From an uncultured Oscillospiraceae bacterium (GTDB taxonomy: Bacteria > Bacillota > Clostridia > Oscillospirales > Oscillospiraceae), in NCBI GenBank assembly GCA_934646185.1, contig CAKUEH010000028.1:1-30986 (forward strand): a DNA stretch of 30,986 bases, given 5' to 3'. The position numbers were made by a program, and so were the translations under genes. The notes under the pieces were generated by a model. That model was not told the origin of the DNA, did not search any database, and was given only the letters and a program-made list of their open reading frames with translations. Shown here piece after piece: positions 30,550 through 30,986 of this stretch; the stretch's first letter is position 1; every line of letters starts with the position of its first letter.

Positions 30550-30986
30550 ATGAAAAAAGAACTGCCCAAGCAATACGATCCGACGCAGGTCGAGAGTCAG
30601 ATCTACCAGATGTGGATGGACGCCGACTGCTTCAAGGCCGAGCCTGATCCCGACAAGAAGCCGTATTCCATCGTCATGCCGCCCCCCAACGTCACCGGCC
30701 AGCTCCACATGGGCCACGCGCTGGACTCCACGCTGCAGGATATCCTGACCCGCTATAAGCGCATGGAGGGCTACAGCGCCCTCTGGCTGCCCGGCACCGA
30801 TCACGCCGGCATCGCGACCCAGATCAAGGTCGAAGAAGAGCTTCGCGTCAAGGAGGGCAAGACCCGCTATGACCTTGGCCGCGAAAAATTCCTCGAGCGC
30901 GTCTGGGCATGGAAGGAAAAGTACGGCAGCCGCATCGTCGAGCAGCAGCGCAAGCTCGGCGTCAGCTGCGACTGGTCGCGCAGCCG
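30550..30986 (+). CDS. valS: Valyl-tRNA synthetase, N-terminal part (cut by window end)
   Basis: The first 145 codons of a class I synthetase of about 880 residues. It starts MKKELPKQYDPTQVESQIYQ and has the HIGH-type motif in PPPNVTGQLHMGHALDSTLQ, then LWLPGTDHAGIATQ, diagnostic of ValRS among the Ile/Leu/Val group. The ATG follows AGGAGA. It shares the T-box leader at 29156 with the preceding gene; the rest lies beyond the window. Confidence 0.97.
   Translation, partial: MKKELPKQYDPTQVESQIYQMWMDADCFKAEPDPDKKPYSIVMPPPNVTGQLHMGHALDSTLQDILTRYKRMEGYSALWLPGTDHAGIATQIKVEEELRVKEGKTRYDLGREKFLERVWAWKEKYGSRIVEQQRKLGVSCDWSRS

Overview
The window is 31 kb of a GC-rich (roughly 60% by eye) chromosome from a Gram-positive, low-GC-lineage bacterium, most likely a gut Clostridium-class member of the Oscillospiraceae type. 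Several signs agree on this: three T-box leaders and a glycine riboswitch, strong AGGAGG ribosome sites, IreB, an HPr-family protein, RecO/MutS2, an ECF sigma/anti-sigma pair, a TSCPD-domain protein, and short GTAG-headed palindromic repeats. The family assignment is inference. There is no prophage, plasmid, IS transposase, CRISPR array or tRNA/rRNA gene; this is core chromosome with a small accessory island.

Layout. 1-2.5 kb, minus strand: pyruvate kinase behind an attenuator-like leader, and a TepA-type ClpP-fold protease. 2.5-5.2 kb, plus: a YbaK/EbsC Cys-tRNA deacylase, an ABC exporter half-transporter and a TSCPD protein, probably one transcription unit. 5.2-5.7 kb: intergenic repeats (two REPIN-like doublets and a second repeat family). 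5.7-7.7 kb, minus: an anti-sigma-like membrane protein overlapping its ECF sigma factor, and an unknown membrane-anchored protein. 8.0-9.6 kb, plus: a secreted beta-helix protein with an InlB-type repeat and an SLH-like tail. 9.6-10.8 kb, minus: an MFS transporter. 10.9-12.7 kb, plus: a tryptophan (UGG) T-box and a standalone TrpB2-type tryptophan synthase beta chain. 12.7-14.2 kb, plus: a glycine riboswitch and glyA. 14.4 kb: ireB. 14.7-18.5 kb, minus: pheST behind a phenylalanine (UUC) T-box. 18.5-20.6 kb, minus: an LCP cell-wall ligase and a ProX-type deacylase. 20.7-25.3 kb, plus: DUF362 ferredoxin protein, yqzL-like small gene, recO and mutS2. 25.3-29.1 kb, plus: an HPr-like protein without the PTS histidine, then uvrC, rsmD, coaD and a coiled-coil protein. 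29.1-31 kb, plus: a valine (GUC) T-box, a block of REPIN-like repeats, a YcxB-like membrane protein and the start of valS, cut by the window end.

How the parts fit. Translation and amino-acid supply dominate: two aminoacyl-tRNA synthetases and a tryptophan-forming enzyme sit under uncharged-tRNA sensing, glyA under glycine sensing, and two different mischarged-tRNA deacylases are present. DNA repair (recO, mutS2, uvrC) and envelope functions (LCP, ABC exporter, secreted SLH-like protein, ECF sigma) make up most of the rest.

The most unusual material is non-coding. A composite of two REPIN-like units (GTAG followed by a palindrome at each end) occurs twice, about 24 kb apart and in opposite orientation. 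One copy lies between the valine T-box and the genes it should control. The pyk leader looks like an attenuator of a class I do not recognise. The HPr-like protein has lost the phosphocarrier histidine but kept the serine used by HPr kinase. All identifications are by reading and family knowledge; no alignment or database search was run.
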